A DNA stretch of 36,548 nucleotides from Deltaproteobacteria bacterium. GTDB lineage: Bacteria; Desulfobacterota; Syntrophobacteria; Syntrophobacterales; Syntrophobacteraceae. Shown here piece after piece: positions 1 to 9,016 of this stretch. Made by a program: the position numbers and the translations under genes. The stretch lies in the NCBI GenBank assembly GCA_021813685.1, contig JAKAJS010000011.1, forward strand, positions 1 through 36,548. Direction: 5' to 3'. Positions within the stretch are counted from its first letter, which is position 1. Each line of letters starts with the position of its first letter. The notes below the pieces were generated by a model, which saw only the letters and a list, made by a program, of their open reading frames with translations, had not been told where the DNA came from and searched no databases.

Positions 1-209
1 TCATCGACTACATAGTCGATGATAATCACGGCAAAGTCGGGCTGCCCGGTTATGGGACAAACCGTTGTGAATTCCGGGGCGCTCAGCCGGACCACGTAAT
101 CGGTGCCCGGGTTTGCGTTTGCAAATGTCTCCAGGACCGCCTCCTGAGGAGACCCGGCGGTTTCGACCTTTTTTCCCAACTGGGTGAGTTCATTTATTGC
201 TGCAGCCAT
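1..209 (-). CDS. queF: NADPH-dependent 7-cyano-7-deazaguanine reductase QueF (N-terminal part, cut by window edge)
   Basis: Reading leftward from ATG at 209-207 gives 69 codons running off the window. The frame contains [14 protein letters not shown] at about residues 45-58, the QueF signature with the catalytic cysteine that forms a thioimide with preQ0. QueF reduces the preQ0 nitrile to preQ1 with NADPH in queuosine tRNA modification, in the cytoplasm. It lies 17 bp downstream of queC on the same strand, so the two probably share a transcript; QueC makes the QueF substrate. The N-terminus before the motif is short, as in the monomodular (Bacillus-type) form. The rest of the active site is outside the window, so integrity cannot be judged. 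Confidence 0.9.
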   Translation of the reverse strand, partial: MAAAINELTQLGKKVETAGSPQEAVLETFANANPGTDYVVRLSAPEFTTVCPITGQPDFAVIIIDYVVD

Positions 210-226
210 TTCTAAATCCGTTTCCG

Positions 227-925
227 TCACGGCGCATAGTGCGTCGGGTCTGGTATACCGGCTTCCGCAAAGCCTTTCCTTCGTAAAACGCAACTGTCGC
301 ATCTGCCGCACGCCCTGTCAACCGGGTCGGGGTCGTAGCAGGAATGGGTCATCGAAAAATCGACCCCGAGTTCCACACCCTTCCGTACGATCTGCGCCTT
401 GGTCATGTGGAGGAGCGGCGTGTGGATGCGCATGCGCAGGCGGCCTTCGACACATTCCCTGAGGGCGAGGTTGGCCATCTTTTCGAAGGATTCTATGTAT
501 TCCGGCCGGCAGTCGGGATAGCCCGAATAATCCAGGGCATTTACTCCAATGAAGATATCCGCCGCGTGAAGCGTTTCGGCCCAGGCGAGGGCAAGGGAGA
601 GAAACACCGTGTTTCTCGCCGGCACATAGGTGACAGGTATTTGCGTCTGCATCACCTCGGGGGGTACGTCTTTTGGCACCTCGATTTCGGAGGTGAGCGC
701 AGAGCCGCCGATCACGCCCAGGGGCACCTCCAGGACGAGGTGCGTCTTCACGCCGAGCGCTTCTGCGACCTTTCGGGCGGCTTTCAACTCCGCCCGGTGC
801 CGCTGCCCGTAGCTGAAGCTCAGCGCGAAGACCTCGAAGCCCTCCCGTTTTGCGATCGCAAGGCAGGTGGTCGAATCCAACCCGCCGGATACCAGCACGA
901 CCGCTTTCCTATTTTCTGCTGTCAT
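227..925 (-). CDS. queC: 7-cyano-7-deazaguanine synthase QueC
   Basis: ATP-dependent enzyme converting 7-carboxy-7-deazaguanine to preQ0 in queuosine biosynthesis. The 232-residue product has the PP-loop SGGLDST at residues 13-19 and a C-terminal zinc site with Cys196, Cys206, Cys209 and Cys212 (CGRCDSC). Length is normal for the family. Two starts are possible: GTG at 940, whose GTGA overlaps the stop of the upstream gene, and ATG at 925. ATG 925 is preferred because GAGGA lies 8-12 bases before it and the protein then begins close to the PP-loop as in known QueC. The overlap suggests translational coupling to the upstream nuclease-like gene; queF follows 17 bp downstream. Confidence 0.93.
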   Translation of the reverse strand: MTAENRKAVVLVSGGLDSTTCLAIAKREGFEVFALSFSYGQRHRAELKAARKVAEALGVKTHLVLEVPLGVIGGSALTSEIEVPKDVPPEVMQTQIPVTYVPARNTVFLSLALAWAETLHAADIFIGVNALDYSGYPDCRPEYIESFEKMANLALRECVEGRLRMRIHTPLLHMTKAQIVRKGVELGVDFSMTHSCYDPDPVDRACGRCDSCVLRRKGFAEAGIPDPTHYAP

Positions 926-936
926 AAAGGAGGTCC

Positions 937-2697
937 TCACTCAAAGAGAAACATGTAAAAATCGGCCACGTCGATCAAGGCGAAAATCCTGTCCTTTACC
1001 GCGGAAATGATGCCTTCGTCCCCGGTTACGAGCAGGACCTTCCCGTCTTTCCTCGGACCTATCTTTTCTATCAGGGCCTCATCGGCCGAGCTTTTGGTTT
1101 TGTCAGTGTAAATGATTTGCAGGTTGGCCGCAACGCTTCGCGACTCCTCGACCCCGTCGAAGATCAGAAAGACCCTGGAAAAATATCGGCTCTTGGCCGA
1201 AACGGCTTCGATAAACCGCTCGCGGAATTTTGTGAAGTCCCCGCGAGAAAAATGTCCGTTTTCCCCGTGCGCCCGGAGAAGCACGTTGTAGCCGTCGATA
1301 AAGAGATCATATCGCCTGCTCTGCTCGGACTCGATGAAATCCTCCAGGTTCCTGGCTCTTTTTTCGCGTACAAGGTCTTCCCTTTTGGGCGGGTACTGGA
1401 AATAGAGCCGCTCGAGAACCTGTCGCCTCTTGTGCCGCACGGCTTCCTCGACGCGGGATGGGTCTGCAAGAAGGCCGAGTTCTACGAGCGTTCCGGCCGT
1501 CTTCACCATTTCATTCAGTTTGGGCAAATTTGCCGGAACCGGGTCGAGCAGGTTGATCCGGGCGACTATTTCCCCTGCCCCGGCATGTTCGGCCGCAACG
1601 ATTTTCCCGATTCCCGGCAGCTTCAGAATCCGGCTTTTTTCTGCCAAAAGCGCCTCTTTTACCTTCTCCACTTCCTTGTGCACAACCAGGGAGCCGGCGT
1701 ATACGGCCTCTATCCGGTTGAGCGAAAGATCGATTTCCAGCAGCTTTTCGCGAATATCGGACAAGACGCCGTATTCTTCATCGGCCCTCTTTTGCAGCTC
1801 CAACGCCCGTCTGGTCCTTTGCAGAAGCGATTCGAGCCGTTCGGATTCCTTTCGCGCACCGGCCGTATCGAGTGCCTGGTAGCGCTCGAACCACTCCTTT
1901 CGTTTCCGGCTCACCGCGCCGCTCAGTTTTTTTTCAAACTCCGCCTCGCATTCATTCATCTTTTTCTTGAGTTCTTCGTTTTCGGCTCTCAGGTCGCCAA
2001 GCTGCCCGGTCGTGCGGACGAGTTCCGACTGGAGTTTTTTGAGCTTTTTTTCGAGCTTTCTAGAAACCGCCCCCGAACCTGGAGCGCTCTCGTCCTCTTC
2101 GAGATCCTCACCGGTTTCCAGGTCGAAGGCAAATCCGCCTCCTGCCTTGCTTTCCAAAAATTTTTCGGACATCTCGGGGTGATTTTCGATAAACTCCCCC
2201 CAGACCGACAGGGTGGGCACAAGGATGTCAAAGAGTGCCGCCTCGGGGGCGCGCGACCAGAACTCCCCGGTCTCGAGCGCCCGGGCAACGGGCTCCGGGT
2301 CGAGGAGACCAAGCACAAGAAGTCCTGCGCAAAGGCGTGCGGGACCAAAAAGGTCTCGCAGCTTCCACAGGTTTTCTGAAATAAAATCGCCCCGAAGCAT
2401 CGAAAGGTAGGAGACCGCCGAAGCCTGTTCCCCCCGCCACCGGGCGAGGACCTTTTGGAAAAACCCGGCATTGGTTTGCATCTCCCGGCGAAGGCGGTCC
2501 ATCACCGGAGAGCGGTGAAATAATTTCAATGACTTTCCCCGCCCGATGGAATAGCCTTCCAATACCCGTTTCCTTTCGCCGGGAAACGCGTCGAGCACAC
2601 GCTCCCAGGCCGGGGCGGGAATGTCCCGTATCATCTGGTCATAAAACGGGACCGGCAGCTTCGCTAGTAACCCTCTGTCTTTGAGGCTGAGTTCCAC
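937..2697 (-). CDS. Coiled-coil protein with C-terminal NYN/PIN-like ribonuclease domain
   Basis: The 586-residue product has three visible parts: an uncharacterised N-terminal region (about 1-200), a charged Lys/Glu-rich segment likely to form coiled coil (about 205-320), and a C-terminal domain from about residue 461. The last contains IDGYN (Asp468), IFDG (Asp514), SSADE (Asp539) and VTGDE (Asp560), the spaced acidic residues expected of the metal-dependent NYN/YacP branch of PIN-like RNases. No signal peptide or membrane segment is seen. The start is GTG at 2697 with AGAGGA about 9 bases upstream. It overlaps the queC GTG start by GTGA, so it probably heads a nuclease-queC-queF operon. 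A role in RNA cleavage is inferred from the domain; the substrate and the reason for its link to queuosine genes are unknown. Confidence 0.75.
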   Translation of the reverse strand: MELSLKDRGLLAKLPVPFYDQMIRDIPAPAWERVLDAFPGERKRVLEGYSIGRGKSLKLFHRSPVMDRLRREMQTNAGFFQKVLARWRGEQASAVSYLSMLRGDFISENLWKLRDLFGPARLCAGLLVLGLLDPEPVARALETGEFWSRAPEAALFDILVPTLSVWGEFIENHPEMSEKFLESKAGGGFAFDLETGEDLEEDESAPGSGAVSRKLEKKLKKLQSELVRTTGQLGDLRAENEELKKKMNECEAEFEKKLSGAVSRKRKEWFERYQALDTAGARKESERLESLLQRTRRALELQKRADEEYGVLSDIREKLLEIDLSLNRIEAVYAGSLVVHKEVEKVKEALLAEKSRILKLPGIGKIVAAEHAGAGEIVARINLLDPVPANLPKLNEMVKTAGTLVELGLLADPSRVEEAVRHKRRQVLERLYFQYPPKREDLVREKRARNLEDFIESEQSRRYDLFIDGYNVLLRAHGENGHFSRGDFTKFRERFIEAVSAKSRYFSRVFLIFDGVEESRSVAANLQIIYTDKTKSSADEALIEKIGPRKDGKVLLVTGDEGIISAVKDRIFALIDVADFYMFLFE

Positions 2698-2729
2698 GTA
2701 AAAAAATCCTCTATCCGGAAAGCGCGCCC

Positions 2730-3050
2730 ATGAACGAAACCTCCATCGTCTTTGTTACCGCGGGAAGCGAAGAGGAGGCCGCAAAGATCGGCCAAACCCT
2801 CGTCGAAGAGCGCCTTGCCGCCTGCGCAAACCTGGTCCCGGGCATCCGTTCGATTTACCGCTGGAAGGGCAAGATCTGCGATGAACGCGAATTTCTTATC
2901 ATCATAAAGACCAGAACGTCAAAGTTTGAAGCGCTCCAAAAGCGGGTAAGGGAACTGCACAGCTATGAAGTTCCCGAAATAGTGTCGTTTCCCATCTCCC
3001 GGGGGCTTCCGCAATATCTCGCCTGGGTGCTGGAGGAAACGGAAGCGTGA
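2730..3050 (+). CDS. cutA: Divalent-cation tolerance protein CutA
   Basis: The 106-residue product matches CutA in length and layout: an N-terminal strand IVFVTAG, then the conserved ERLAACANLVPGIRSIYRWKG segment (about residues 27-47, given here as two overlapping motifs ERLAACANLV and SIYRWKG), EEREFL-like CDEREFLIIIKT, and SYEVPEIVSFPI near the C-terminus. CutA proteins form very stable trimers related to PII signalling proteins; the tie to copper tolerance comes from E. coli and the true role is unsettled. The gene diverges from the NYN-domain gene with only 32 bp between starts, so its promoter must lie within or overlap the 5' end of that gene. The start ATG has only a weak GGAAAG ribosome binding site. 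Confidence 0.92.
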   Translation: MNETSIVFVTAGSEEEAAKIGQTLVEERLAACANLVPGIRSIYRWKGKICDEREFLIIIKTRTSKFEALQKRVRELHSYEVPEIVSFPISRGLPQYLAWVLEETEA

Positions 3051-3055
3051 AAGCG

Positions 3056-3088
3056 GGAGGCGGGGAGCAAAAGCGGCGATTCGCCTCC
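3056..3088 (+). terminator. Possible terminator hairpin after cutA
   Basis: GGAGGCG (3056-3062) pairs with CGCCTCC (3082-3088) around a 19-base loop, beginning six bases after the cutA stop. It is followed by a T-rich but interrupted stretch (3092-3104). The region 3051-3181 separates two convergent genes, so a terminator is expected; the loop is long and the T-run poor. Confidence 0.3.
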
Positions 3089-3181
3089 TCGGGTCTTTTC
3101 GTTTCAGGACGCACTACTTTGCCCTTTCTTTAACAATAATAACCCGATTTCCCCGGTCGGCATACGCATGCCAAAACCCGA

Positions 3182-4030
3182 TCAACCACAGTCCAAAATC
3201 GCAGCCCCTGCAATGATAAGCAGCACGGCGAAAAGAGCACGCCTGCCGGGGCGTTCCTGCAGGAAAATCCAGGCAAAGAGAACGCCAAACAGCATGGCAG
3301 TTTCGCGGAGTGCGGCGACCGCGCCTATGGGCGCAAACGTCATTGCCCACAGGGCCAGCGCGTAGGAAGCGATCGAGCACAATCCACCACCCACGCCGCG
3401 CCGCATGAGAGACAGGGGCGCGTCCCCGGTAAAAATTTCCCCAATCCGGCCGCGCACGAGAATTAACGCCGCCGGGATCGCAGGGAGCACGAAGGTCCAG
3501 AGAGCATACGCCAGTGGGGAATGGGACAGGCGAGTCCCGATCCCGTCATTTACCGTGTACAGGGCGATTATTATCGCGTTCATAAGCGCAAACGCCAGGG
3601 CTTTCCCTTCGCTTCCACCACCCTGCCGGCGGGCTTGCAAGCATACCCCCCCTGAAACCAGCAGAAGCCCGGCCCAGCCGGAAACTCCGAGATGTTCTCC
3701 AAATCCAAGGGCAGCGATCGCGGCGGTCAAAGCGGGCGCCGTCCCGCGCATCACCGGGTAGGTGAGACTGACCGCTCCGAACGAGTATGCCTCGGCCACC
3801 AGATTGAAATAGAGGACATGTAGAAGGGCGGTGATCGCCAGATGCGGCCATGCGGCCCTTGCAGGCGGAGGCAGAAAGGGCAGGATGAGCGCGCCTGTCA
3901 GAGCTGCGGCAAGAGCCAGGAGAGCCGTTGATGCGCGCCGGTTTGCGCCTCCTCGAATACCGACGTTCCACGCCGCATGGAGTGCGGCGCCGCCGAGAAC
4001 AGCCAAAGTCGCAACCGGTGGAATGATCAT
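3182..4030 (-). CDS. DMT/EamA-type membrane transporter linked to phosphonate use
   Basis: The 282-residue product is almost wholly hydrophobic and fits the ten-helix EamA/drug-metabolite transporter layout with two repeated halves (break near residues 135-145, where RRQGGGSEGK forms a polar loop). It is transcribed away from the AEP transport/degradation operon that starts 272 bp to its right. A branch of this superfamily is known as a phosphonate-utilisation-associated membrane protein (TIGR03340) because it recurs beside phosphonate catabolic operons; the context fits that branch, but membership was not tested. It could export an amine or intermediate, or be a second phosphonate permease; both are speculation. 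The start is the only in-frame ATG near the N-terminus; its ribosome binding site is weak. Confidence 0.75.
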   Translation of the reverse strand: MIIPPVATLAVLGGAALHAAWNVGIRGGANRRASTALLALAAALTGALILPFLPPPARAAWPHLAITALLHVLYFNLVAEAYSFGAVSLTYPVMRGTAPALTAAIAALGFGEHLGVSGWAGLLLVSGGVCLQARRQGGGSEGKALAFALMNAIIIALYTVNDGIGTRLSHSPLAYALWTFVLPAIPAALILVRGRIGEIFTGDAPLSLMRRGVGGGLCSIASYALALWAMTFAPIGAVAALRETAMLFGVLFAWIFLQERPGRRALFAVLLIIAGAAILDCG

Positions 4031-4147
4031 CGATTTCTCACTAACTCGTTAACAGCGCTGGTTTAGGATTCGGGCAGCATTATTCTCCTTTTCGGAACAC
4101 ACTCCAAGCGAAAAACCGGCCGTCCATTCCCCTGACAACAAATCGGT

Positions 4148-4171
4148 CGTCATTTTTTCACAGAAATGACG
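4148..4171. promoter_or_regulatory. 24-bp perfect inverted repeat in the divergent phosphonate control region
   Basis: CGTCATTT (4148-4155) and AAATGACG (4164-4171) form a perfect 8-bp inverted repeat with an 8-base spacer, in the 272-bp gap between the DMT gene and phnS. Symmetry and position suit an operator for a dimeric regulator. No convincing sigma70 or sigma54 promoter could be placed nearby, and no regulator gene is adjacent. The rest of 4031-4302 shows nothing else recognisable apart from the phnS ribosome binding site (GGAGGA, about 4288). Confidence 0.35.
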
Positions 4172-4302
4172 CCTGACTGTAAATCGAGCGTAACGCGGCT
4201 ACAGGATACTGATTCTGTCAAAAAACGGGGCTCGCCTCACCGGAAAGGCCGGTCGAGGCACGGGAACCGATCCCCACTTCTTCTTTCGGAGGAAAGAGCA
4301 CC

Positions 4303-5328
4303 ATGAAGTCGCTTTTGCGTTTCGTCGCACTGGTTGCGATCCTGCTATTCAGTTCCTCGGCGTTTGCCGCGAAGGTTGTCACCATCTACTCCGCCGATGG
4401 ACTCCACGACGGAAAGCCCAACTGGTACGCCGCGGTTTTTAAAGAATTCACCCAAAAAACCGGCATACAGGTGCAGTACATCGAGGGAGGTTCCGGTGTG
4501 GTCGTAAACCGCGTCCTCGCCGAACGGCAGAACCCGCAGGCGGACGTACTGGTGACGCTTCCGCCCTTCATGCAGAAGGCTGCCGCAGAAGGAGCGCTAC
4601 AGGCATACGCGCCGCCTGCGGCCAGGCGGATTCCGGCCGGCCTCAAGGACCCGGAAGGTCTTTGGTACGCCATGGTGAACAATTATCTGTGCATGATCTA
4701 CAACAAGAAAGTTCTTTCTGCCCCCCCGAAAAGTTATGAGGCCCTGCTTGCCACGAACTTCAAGCAACGGGTGCAATATTCGACTCCAGGCCAGGCAGGC
4801 GACGGCACAGGAGTCATGCTCCAGGCCTTTCACGCCTTCGGCGGCCGGGACGCCGGTTTTACCTATCTCAAAAAACTCCAGGTCAACAATGTCGGGCCCT
4901 CCTCTTCCACGGGACGCCTGGCGGCCCTGGTCAACAAGGGAGAAATCTGGGTGGCCAACGGGGACGTGCAAATGAGCCTGGCGCAGACCCGTTCCTATCC
5001 CAATATGGCCATCTTCTTTCCCACGGCGCCCGATGGGAAGCGCTACACCTTCGCTCTGCCATACGATGTAGCCATGGTCAAAAATGCTCCCCACCCTGCG
5101 GCCGCCCGGGAACTGATCGATTTTCTGCTGAGCAAATGGGCGCAAGACCGTGTTTCCTCCCTGGCCCTGGGGTTTCCGGTGCGAAACGACGTCCATCCCA
5201 CGGATGCGGGCTTTAAGGCATTGCAGAACGTCATGCAGGGAGTCACGGTCTGGACTCCCGACTGGACAGACACTCTCCAGCACCTGAGCAGCGACATTTC
5301 CCGCTGGCAGCAGGTGACAGGGAACTGA
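4303..5328 (+). CDS. phnS: 2-Aminoethylphosphonate ABC transporter, periplasmic binding protein PhnS
   Basis: The 341-residue product begins with a clear Sec signal peptide (basic MKSLLR, hydrophobic core, Ala-x-Ala near residue 22) and is predicted periplasmic. The mature start, YSADGLHDGKPNWY, and the following VQYIEGGSGVVV and NPQADVLVT segments are strongly reminiscent of Salmonella-type PhnS, a member of the family that also binds iron and spermidine-like ligands. It would capture AEP, and perhaps hydroxy-AEP, for the PhnTUV membrane complex. GGAGGA lies about 9 bases before the ATG. It is the first gene of the operon, with phnT two bases downstream. The cytosolic genes that follow support an aminophosphonate ligand rather than iron. 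Confidence 0.9.
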   Translation: MKSLLRFVALVAILLFSSSAFAAKVVTIYSADGLHDGKPNWYAAVFKEFTQKTGIQVQYIEGGSGVVVNRVLAERQNPQADVLVTLPPFMQKAAAEGALQAYAPPAARRIPAGLKDPEGLWYAMVNNYLCMIYNKKVLSAPPKSYEALLATNFKQRVQYSTPGQAGDGTGVMLQAFHAFGGRDAGFTYLKKLQVNNVGPSSSTGRLAALVNKGEIWVANGDVQMSLAQTRSYPNMAIFFPTAPDGKRYTFALPYDVAMVKNAPHPAAARELIDFLLSKWAQDRVSSLALGFPVRNDVHPTDAGFKALQNVMQGVTVWTPDWTDTLQHLSSDISRWQQVTGN

Positions 5329-5330
5329 TC

Positions 5331-6515
5331 ATGCTTGCTCAAACCATGGAGTTGCCCCCGGCGCTCGATTTTCTTAGCGGAGTGGAAGCCGGGGTCGGCA
5401 TCGAGAGGCAGCAGCCGGTGCTCCCCCGCACTCCCCACATTCGATTCGAAGGGGTCAATGTTTTTTACGGCAAGAGCCCCGCGGTCGTTGATCTGGACCT
5501 TACGCTTCAGACGGGAGAGGCGCTGGCTCTCCTGGGCCCTTCGGGTTCGGGCAAGACGACGATCCTGCGGGCACTGGCGGGATTCACCAGGCTTCGAAGC
5601 GGCCGAATAAGCATCCACGGAAGCGACATTTCGACACTGCCTCCGCAGAAACGGGGGTTTGGGATTGTTGTGCAAAATTATGCGCTTTTTCCGCACATGA
5701 CCGTTGCCGAAAATGTCGCTTTCGGCCTGCGAGCGCGTCGCGTAGCCGCAGGCCGGATGCGCTCGCTCGTGGCCGAATATCTCGCCTTCGTGGGAATGAG
5801 CGGCTATGCAAAGCGTTACCCGCAGGAACTCTCGGGCGGCCAGCAGCAGCGGATCGCTCTCGCGCGCGCGCTGGCCATCCGGCCCGACGTGCTGCTTATG
5901 GACGAGCCGCTCTCGGCTCTGGACGCGCCTCTACGCCGGGAGATGCTTGGCGAACTCATCCGATTGCACCATGAACTGCCGGAGTTGACCATCCTTTTCG
6001 TCACTCACGACCAGGCCGAAGCCCTGGCGCTGGCCGATCGGGTAGGTCTCCTGCGCGACGGCAGGCTGCAGGCGCTCGATACGCCCCAAAATCTCTACGA
6101 TCGCCCGCCCAACCGTTTTGCCGCCGAATTTTTGGGGCAGACGAACCTGCTCGAGGTGGAGGTGAGCGGTCCGGCCGATGGGGAGGGCATGATACCGGTG
6201 CGGCTCGGCGGCCAGGTGCTCTTCTTCCAACCGCCGCTCGGCTGGGCCGCCCGACAGAAAGACTACTGGCTGTGCCTTCGGCCGCATCAACTGAGTTTTG
6301 GCCGGGAGCAGCAGACCACCGGGCAAGTTAACGCGCTCGAAGGATTTGTAACCGCCGGGGAATGGAAAGGGTCTCACTACAGGGTCTCGATGCGGGTCGA
6401 GGGGCAATCGCTGCACATGGAGGTGAACGCCGCCACACGACCTCCCGCCCCGGGAAGCCGCGCACCGCTCTATTTCGCCGCCTCCGCCGCCTGGCTGCTG
6501 CCCAGGGAGGAGTGA
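5331..6515 (+). CDS. phnT: 2-Aminoethylphosphonate ABC transporter, ATP-binding protein PhnT
   Basis: This 394-residue ABC ATPase has Walker A GPSGSGKTT (residues 69-77), the signature LSGGQQQR (167-174), Walker B LLMDEP (188-193) and the H-loop histidine in VTHDQ (226), all intact. A C-terminal TOBE-like region of about 150 residues follows, as in CUT1/Fbp-type importers. It powers AEP uptake with PhnU and PhnV at the inner membrane. About 35 residues precede the usual ABC start (HIRFEGVNVFYG), so either the family has an N-terminal extension here or translation starts later; no better in-frame start was found. The ATG lies two bases after the phnS stop, and the TGA overlaps the phnU start. 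Confidence 0.9.
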   Translation: MLAQTMELPPALDFLSGVEAGVGIERQQPVLPRTPHIRFEGVNVFYGKSPAVVDLDLTLQTGEALALLGPSGSGKTTILRALAGFTRLRSGRISIHGSDISTLPPQKRGFGIVVQNYALFPHMTVAENVAFGLRARRVAAGRMRSLVAEYLAFVGMSGYAKRYPQELSGGQQQRIALARALAIRPDVLLMDEPLSALDAPLRREMLGELIRLHHELPELTILFVTHDQAEALALADRVGLLRDGRLQALDTPQNLYDRPPNRFAAEFLGQTNLLEVEVSGPADGEGMIPVRLGGQVLFFQPPLGWAARQKDYWLCLRPHQLSFGREQQTTGQVNALEGFVTAGEWKGSHYRVSMRVEGQSLHMEVNAATRPPAPGSRAPLYFAASAAWLLPREE

Positions 6516-7354
6516 TGTCTCGATTTCCGCTTCTCCAGCGCTTCGCCTGGGCCGCGCCGCCCGTGACGGTGCTGGGGGGAATTTTCCTGTATCCCCTCCT
6601 CGAACTGGTGTGTCGCTCCTTTGGCGGCGGTGGAACGAATTATCTCAAGGTGCTCCATACACAAATTTTCATGGCCGCCCTGGGGCATACCCTCGAAATC
6701 GGTGTTCTTTCGACCCTGGGGTGCCTGGCTCTGGGCAGTGTACTGGCGGCGCTGATTGCCTTCGTTCCCTTTCCGGGCGCAGGTGCGCTAAGCCGCCTGA
6801 TCGATGTGTTTCTGGCCTACCCGTCCTTTCTCGTAGCCCTTTCGCTCACCTTCCTCTATGGGGCCGCCGGGGTCGTCAATACATCCCTCATGCAACTGTT
6901 TCACACCCAGCAGCCACCGCTCGATTTTCTCTACACGACCGCAGGCGTAGTCCTGGCCGAAACTACCTTTTATACCCCTTTTGTCATGCGCCCGCTTCTG
7001 GCCGCCTTCAGCATGATCGAACGCGCGCAGATCGAAGTGGCGCTATGTCTCGGAGCAAATCCTCGCCAGGTGCTCCGGGAGATCATCTTCCCTGCTGCGT
7101 TTCCCGCCCTGCTGGCCGGAAGCAGCCTCTGTCTCATGCTGACGATCAATGAGTTCGGAATCATCTTCTATCTGGGCGCCAAAGGCGTGATCACCCTTCC
7201 CATGCTGATCTTCGGCAAGGCCATCCAGGAATTCCAGTATGCGCAGGCAAGCGTCATTGCAGTCGTAAGCATCGTGCTATCCCTCGCCCTGTACGGTATC
7301 TATATCGCATCCTGCAACCGACTGAGTCGCAATAGCCATGATCCTCTACTCTAA
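6515..7354 (+). CDS. phnU: 2-Aminoethylphosphonate ABC transporter, permease PhnU
   Basis: The 279-residue integral membrane protein carries a BPD-type permease domain with about six helices and an EAA-like loop (EVALCLGANPRQVLREIIFP, about residues 171-190) that docks on the ATPase. The frame is open further upstream, but the ATG at 6515 is chosen: it follows GGGAGGAG by five bases and overlaps the phnT stop as TGATG, giving coupled translation. The upstream extension would be polar and out of character. It pairs with PhnV as the heterodimeric AEP channel. The TNYLKVLHTQIF segment after helix 1 is the expected periplasmic loop. Confidence 0.88.
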   Translation: MSRFPLLQRFAWAAPPVTVLGGIFLYPLLELVCRSFGGGGTNYLKVLHTQIFMAALGHTLEIGVLSTLGCLALGSVLAALIAFVPFPGAGALSRLIDVFLAYPSFLVALSLTFLYGAAGVVNTSLMQLFHTQQPPLDFLYTTAGVVLAETTFYTPFVMRPLLAAFSMIERAQIEVALCLGANPRQVLREIIFPAAFPALLAGSSLCLMLTINEFGIIFYLGAKGVITLPMLIFGKAIQEFQYAQASVIAVVSIVLSLALYGIYIASCNRLSRNSHDPLL

Positions 7355-8147
7355 GAGCGCCCGCTGGACGGCATGGACGTTTTTTGCCCTGCTCGCGGCA
7401 ACCTTTTTCGGCCTGCCGCTGCTTATGCTGCTGCTCGCAGCCGTAGCCAGGCAGTGGAACGGGGCGCTGGTGAGTCAGTTTGGAATCGACCACCTGGTTG
7501 AGGCCGTGCAGGGCGCGCGGGGAAAGGCTCTTGTGACCAGCCTTCTCACCGCCTCCATCTCCGGCCTGGGCTCCCTGGTGCTGGGTACCTGGGGCGCGCT
7601 GGCGGCTCGAAACGCAGGGGCGGGACTGAGACGATTTCTCGACGCCATTTACATTCTTCCGCTCACCCTGCCGACTGTCACCGTGGGACTGGCCCTGCTC
7701 GTCACCTTCAGCCGTGCACCCTTTTTTCTCAATGGAACGCCCTGCCTGGTGATCATGGCGCACATCATCCTGGTCACCGCCTATGCCTACAACTGCATCC
7801 GTGCCGGGCTGGAACGACTGGAACCGACATACGAGCAGGTGGCCGCAAGCCTTGGCGGGAGCCGCGCCACCATCCTTCGCCGGGTGACCCTGCCGCTGCT
7901 CAAACCATACCTGGCCGCGGCCGCCAGCCTCAGCTTCGCGTTTTCCATGGGGGAACTGGGAGCGACGATCATGGTCTATCCTCCCGGGTGGGTCACGGCC
8001 CCCGTGGACATTTACGCCCTCACCGACCGGGGCGCGATCTTTACCGGCGCCGCCTTGAGCGTGCTACTGCTGGGGGCGGCCGTATCCGCCCTGTTGCTCT
8101 TCAATCGGCTCGGACGTAACGGACCCGGCCAGGGGAAAAACTACTGA
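7338..8147 (+). CDS. phnV: 2-Aminoethylphosphonate ABC transporter, permease PhnV
   Basis: This second permease has 269 residues, about six membrane segments and an EAA-type loop (YEQVAASLGGSRATILRRVT, about residues 168-187). The start overlaps the end of phnU by 17 bases, typical of tightly coupled subunits. The FSMGELGATIMVYPPGW stretch near residue 200 is characteristic of the ferric/AEP-type permease group. It completes a full four-component importer with phnS, phnT and phnU; no component appears broken. phnX begins 17 bases downstream with its own ribosome binding site. Confidence 0.88.
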   Translation: MILYSKSARWTAWTFFALLAATFFGLPLLMLLLAAVARQWNGALVSQFGIDHLVEAVQGARGKALVTSLLTASISGLGSLVLGTWGALAARNAGAGLRRFLDAIYILPLTLPTVTVGLALLVTFSRAPFFLNGTPCLVIMAHIILVTAYAYNCIRAGLERLEPTYEQVAASLGGSRATILRRVTLPLLKPYLAAAASLSFAFSMGELGATIMVYPPGWVTAPVDIYALTDRGAIFTGAALSVLLLGAAVSALLLFNRLGRNGPGQGKNY

Positions 8148-8164
8148 AAAGAGGAGAAGTTCCA

Positions 8165-9016
8165 ATGGATGTTTTCCTGCGCAAACGTGTCTACACGGGT
8201 CCGGTCAGGGCGGTGATACTGGACTGGGCCGGCACGGCGATCGATTACGGCTGCATGGGGCCGGTGGCACCCTTTCTCGAAGTTTTTAAAAACCACGGGG
8301 TGCCCGTAACCGCGGCCGAAGCCCGGGCGCCCATGGGGCTCGCCAAAAAGGACCACATCCGCGCCATGTGCCGGGCGCAATCGGTAGCGAAAAAATGGCG
8401 CGAGGTGCACGGCGTTCTGCCCGGGGAGCTTGAAGTGGATGCTCTTTACCGGGAAGTCGAGCCCCTGATCGTTACCGCCGCCGCCAAACACTGCGATCTC
8501 ATCCCGGGTCTCCTCGACACCATGGGGGCCATGCGGCGGAGAGGCGTAAAAATCGGGACGACCACCGGCTATACCCGTCCCATCATGGAGGTCGTCGTTC
8601 CGGCAGTACGGGAAAAGGGGTTTGAACCGGATTGCGTGGTCTGTTCCTCGGACGTGCCGGCCGGCCGGCCCTTTCCCTGGATGTGCTACCGGAATGCCCT
8701 GGAGCTCGAAGTCTACCCTCTTAGCGCCATGGTGAAGATCGGCGACACCGTGAGCGATATCGAGGAGGGTTTAAACGCCGGGATGTGGACCATAGGAGTG
8801 GCCATGACGGGCAATGAACTGGGAATGCCCGAAGAGGAAGCGCTCGGGCTTGGTCCCGCAGAACTGAGCGCAAGACTTGCGGGAATCCGGGGCAGACTTC
8901 TTGCGGCCGGGGCCCATTTCGTCGTGAACGGCATCGGCGACTGCGCTCCTCTTATCGATAAAATTGAAACACTTTTACGAGACGGCCTCACCCCGTCGAC
9001 GTTCGAGGAATCATGA
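8165..9016 (+). CDS. phnX: Phosphonoacetaldehyde hydrolase (phosphonatase) PhnX
   Basis: HAD-superfamily enzyme that cleaves the C-P bond of phosphonoacetaldehyde to acetaldehyde and phosphate in the cytoplasm. The 283-residue product has the nucleophile motif VILDWAGT with Asp20, and the cap-domain motif PMGLAKKDHIR in which Lys61 aligns with the Schiff-base lysine of Bacillus PhnX. Motif III-type residues appear in MVKIGDTVSDIEEG (about 195-208), with the acidic residues needed for magnesium. The start ATG has AGAGGAG about 9 bases upstream. The stop overlaps the next gene as ATGA. It is the shared final step for both neighbouring PLP enzymes. Confidence 0.95.
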   Translation: MDVFLRKRVYTGPVRAVILDWAGTAIDYGCMGPVAPFLEVFKNHGVPVTAAEARAPMGLAKKDHIRAMCRAQSVAKKWREVHGVLPGELEVDALYREVEPLIVTAAAKHCDLIPGLLDTMGAMRRRGVKIGTTTGYTRPIMEVVVPAVREKGFEPDCVVCSSDVPAGRPFPWMCYRNALELEVYPLSAMVKIGDTVSDIEEGLNAGMWTIGVAMTGNELGMPEEEALGLGPAELSARLAGIRGRLLAAGAHFVVNGIGDCAPLIDKIETLLRDGLTPSTFEES

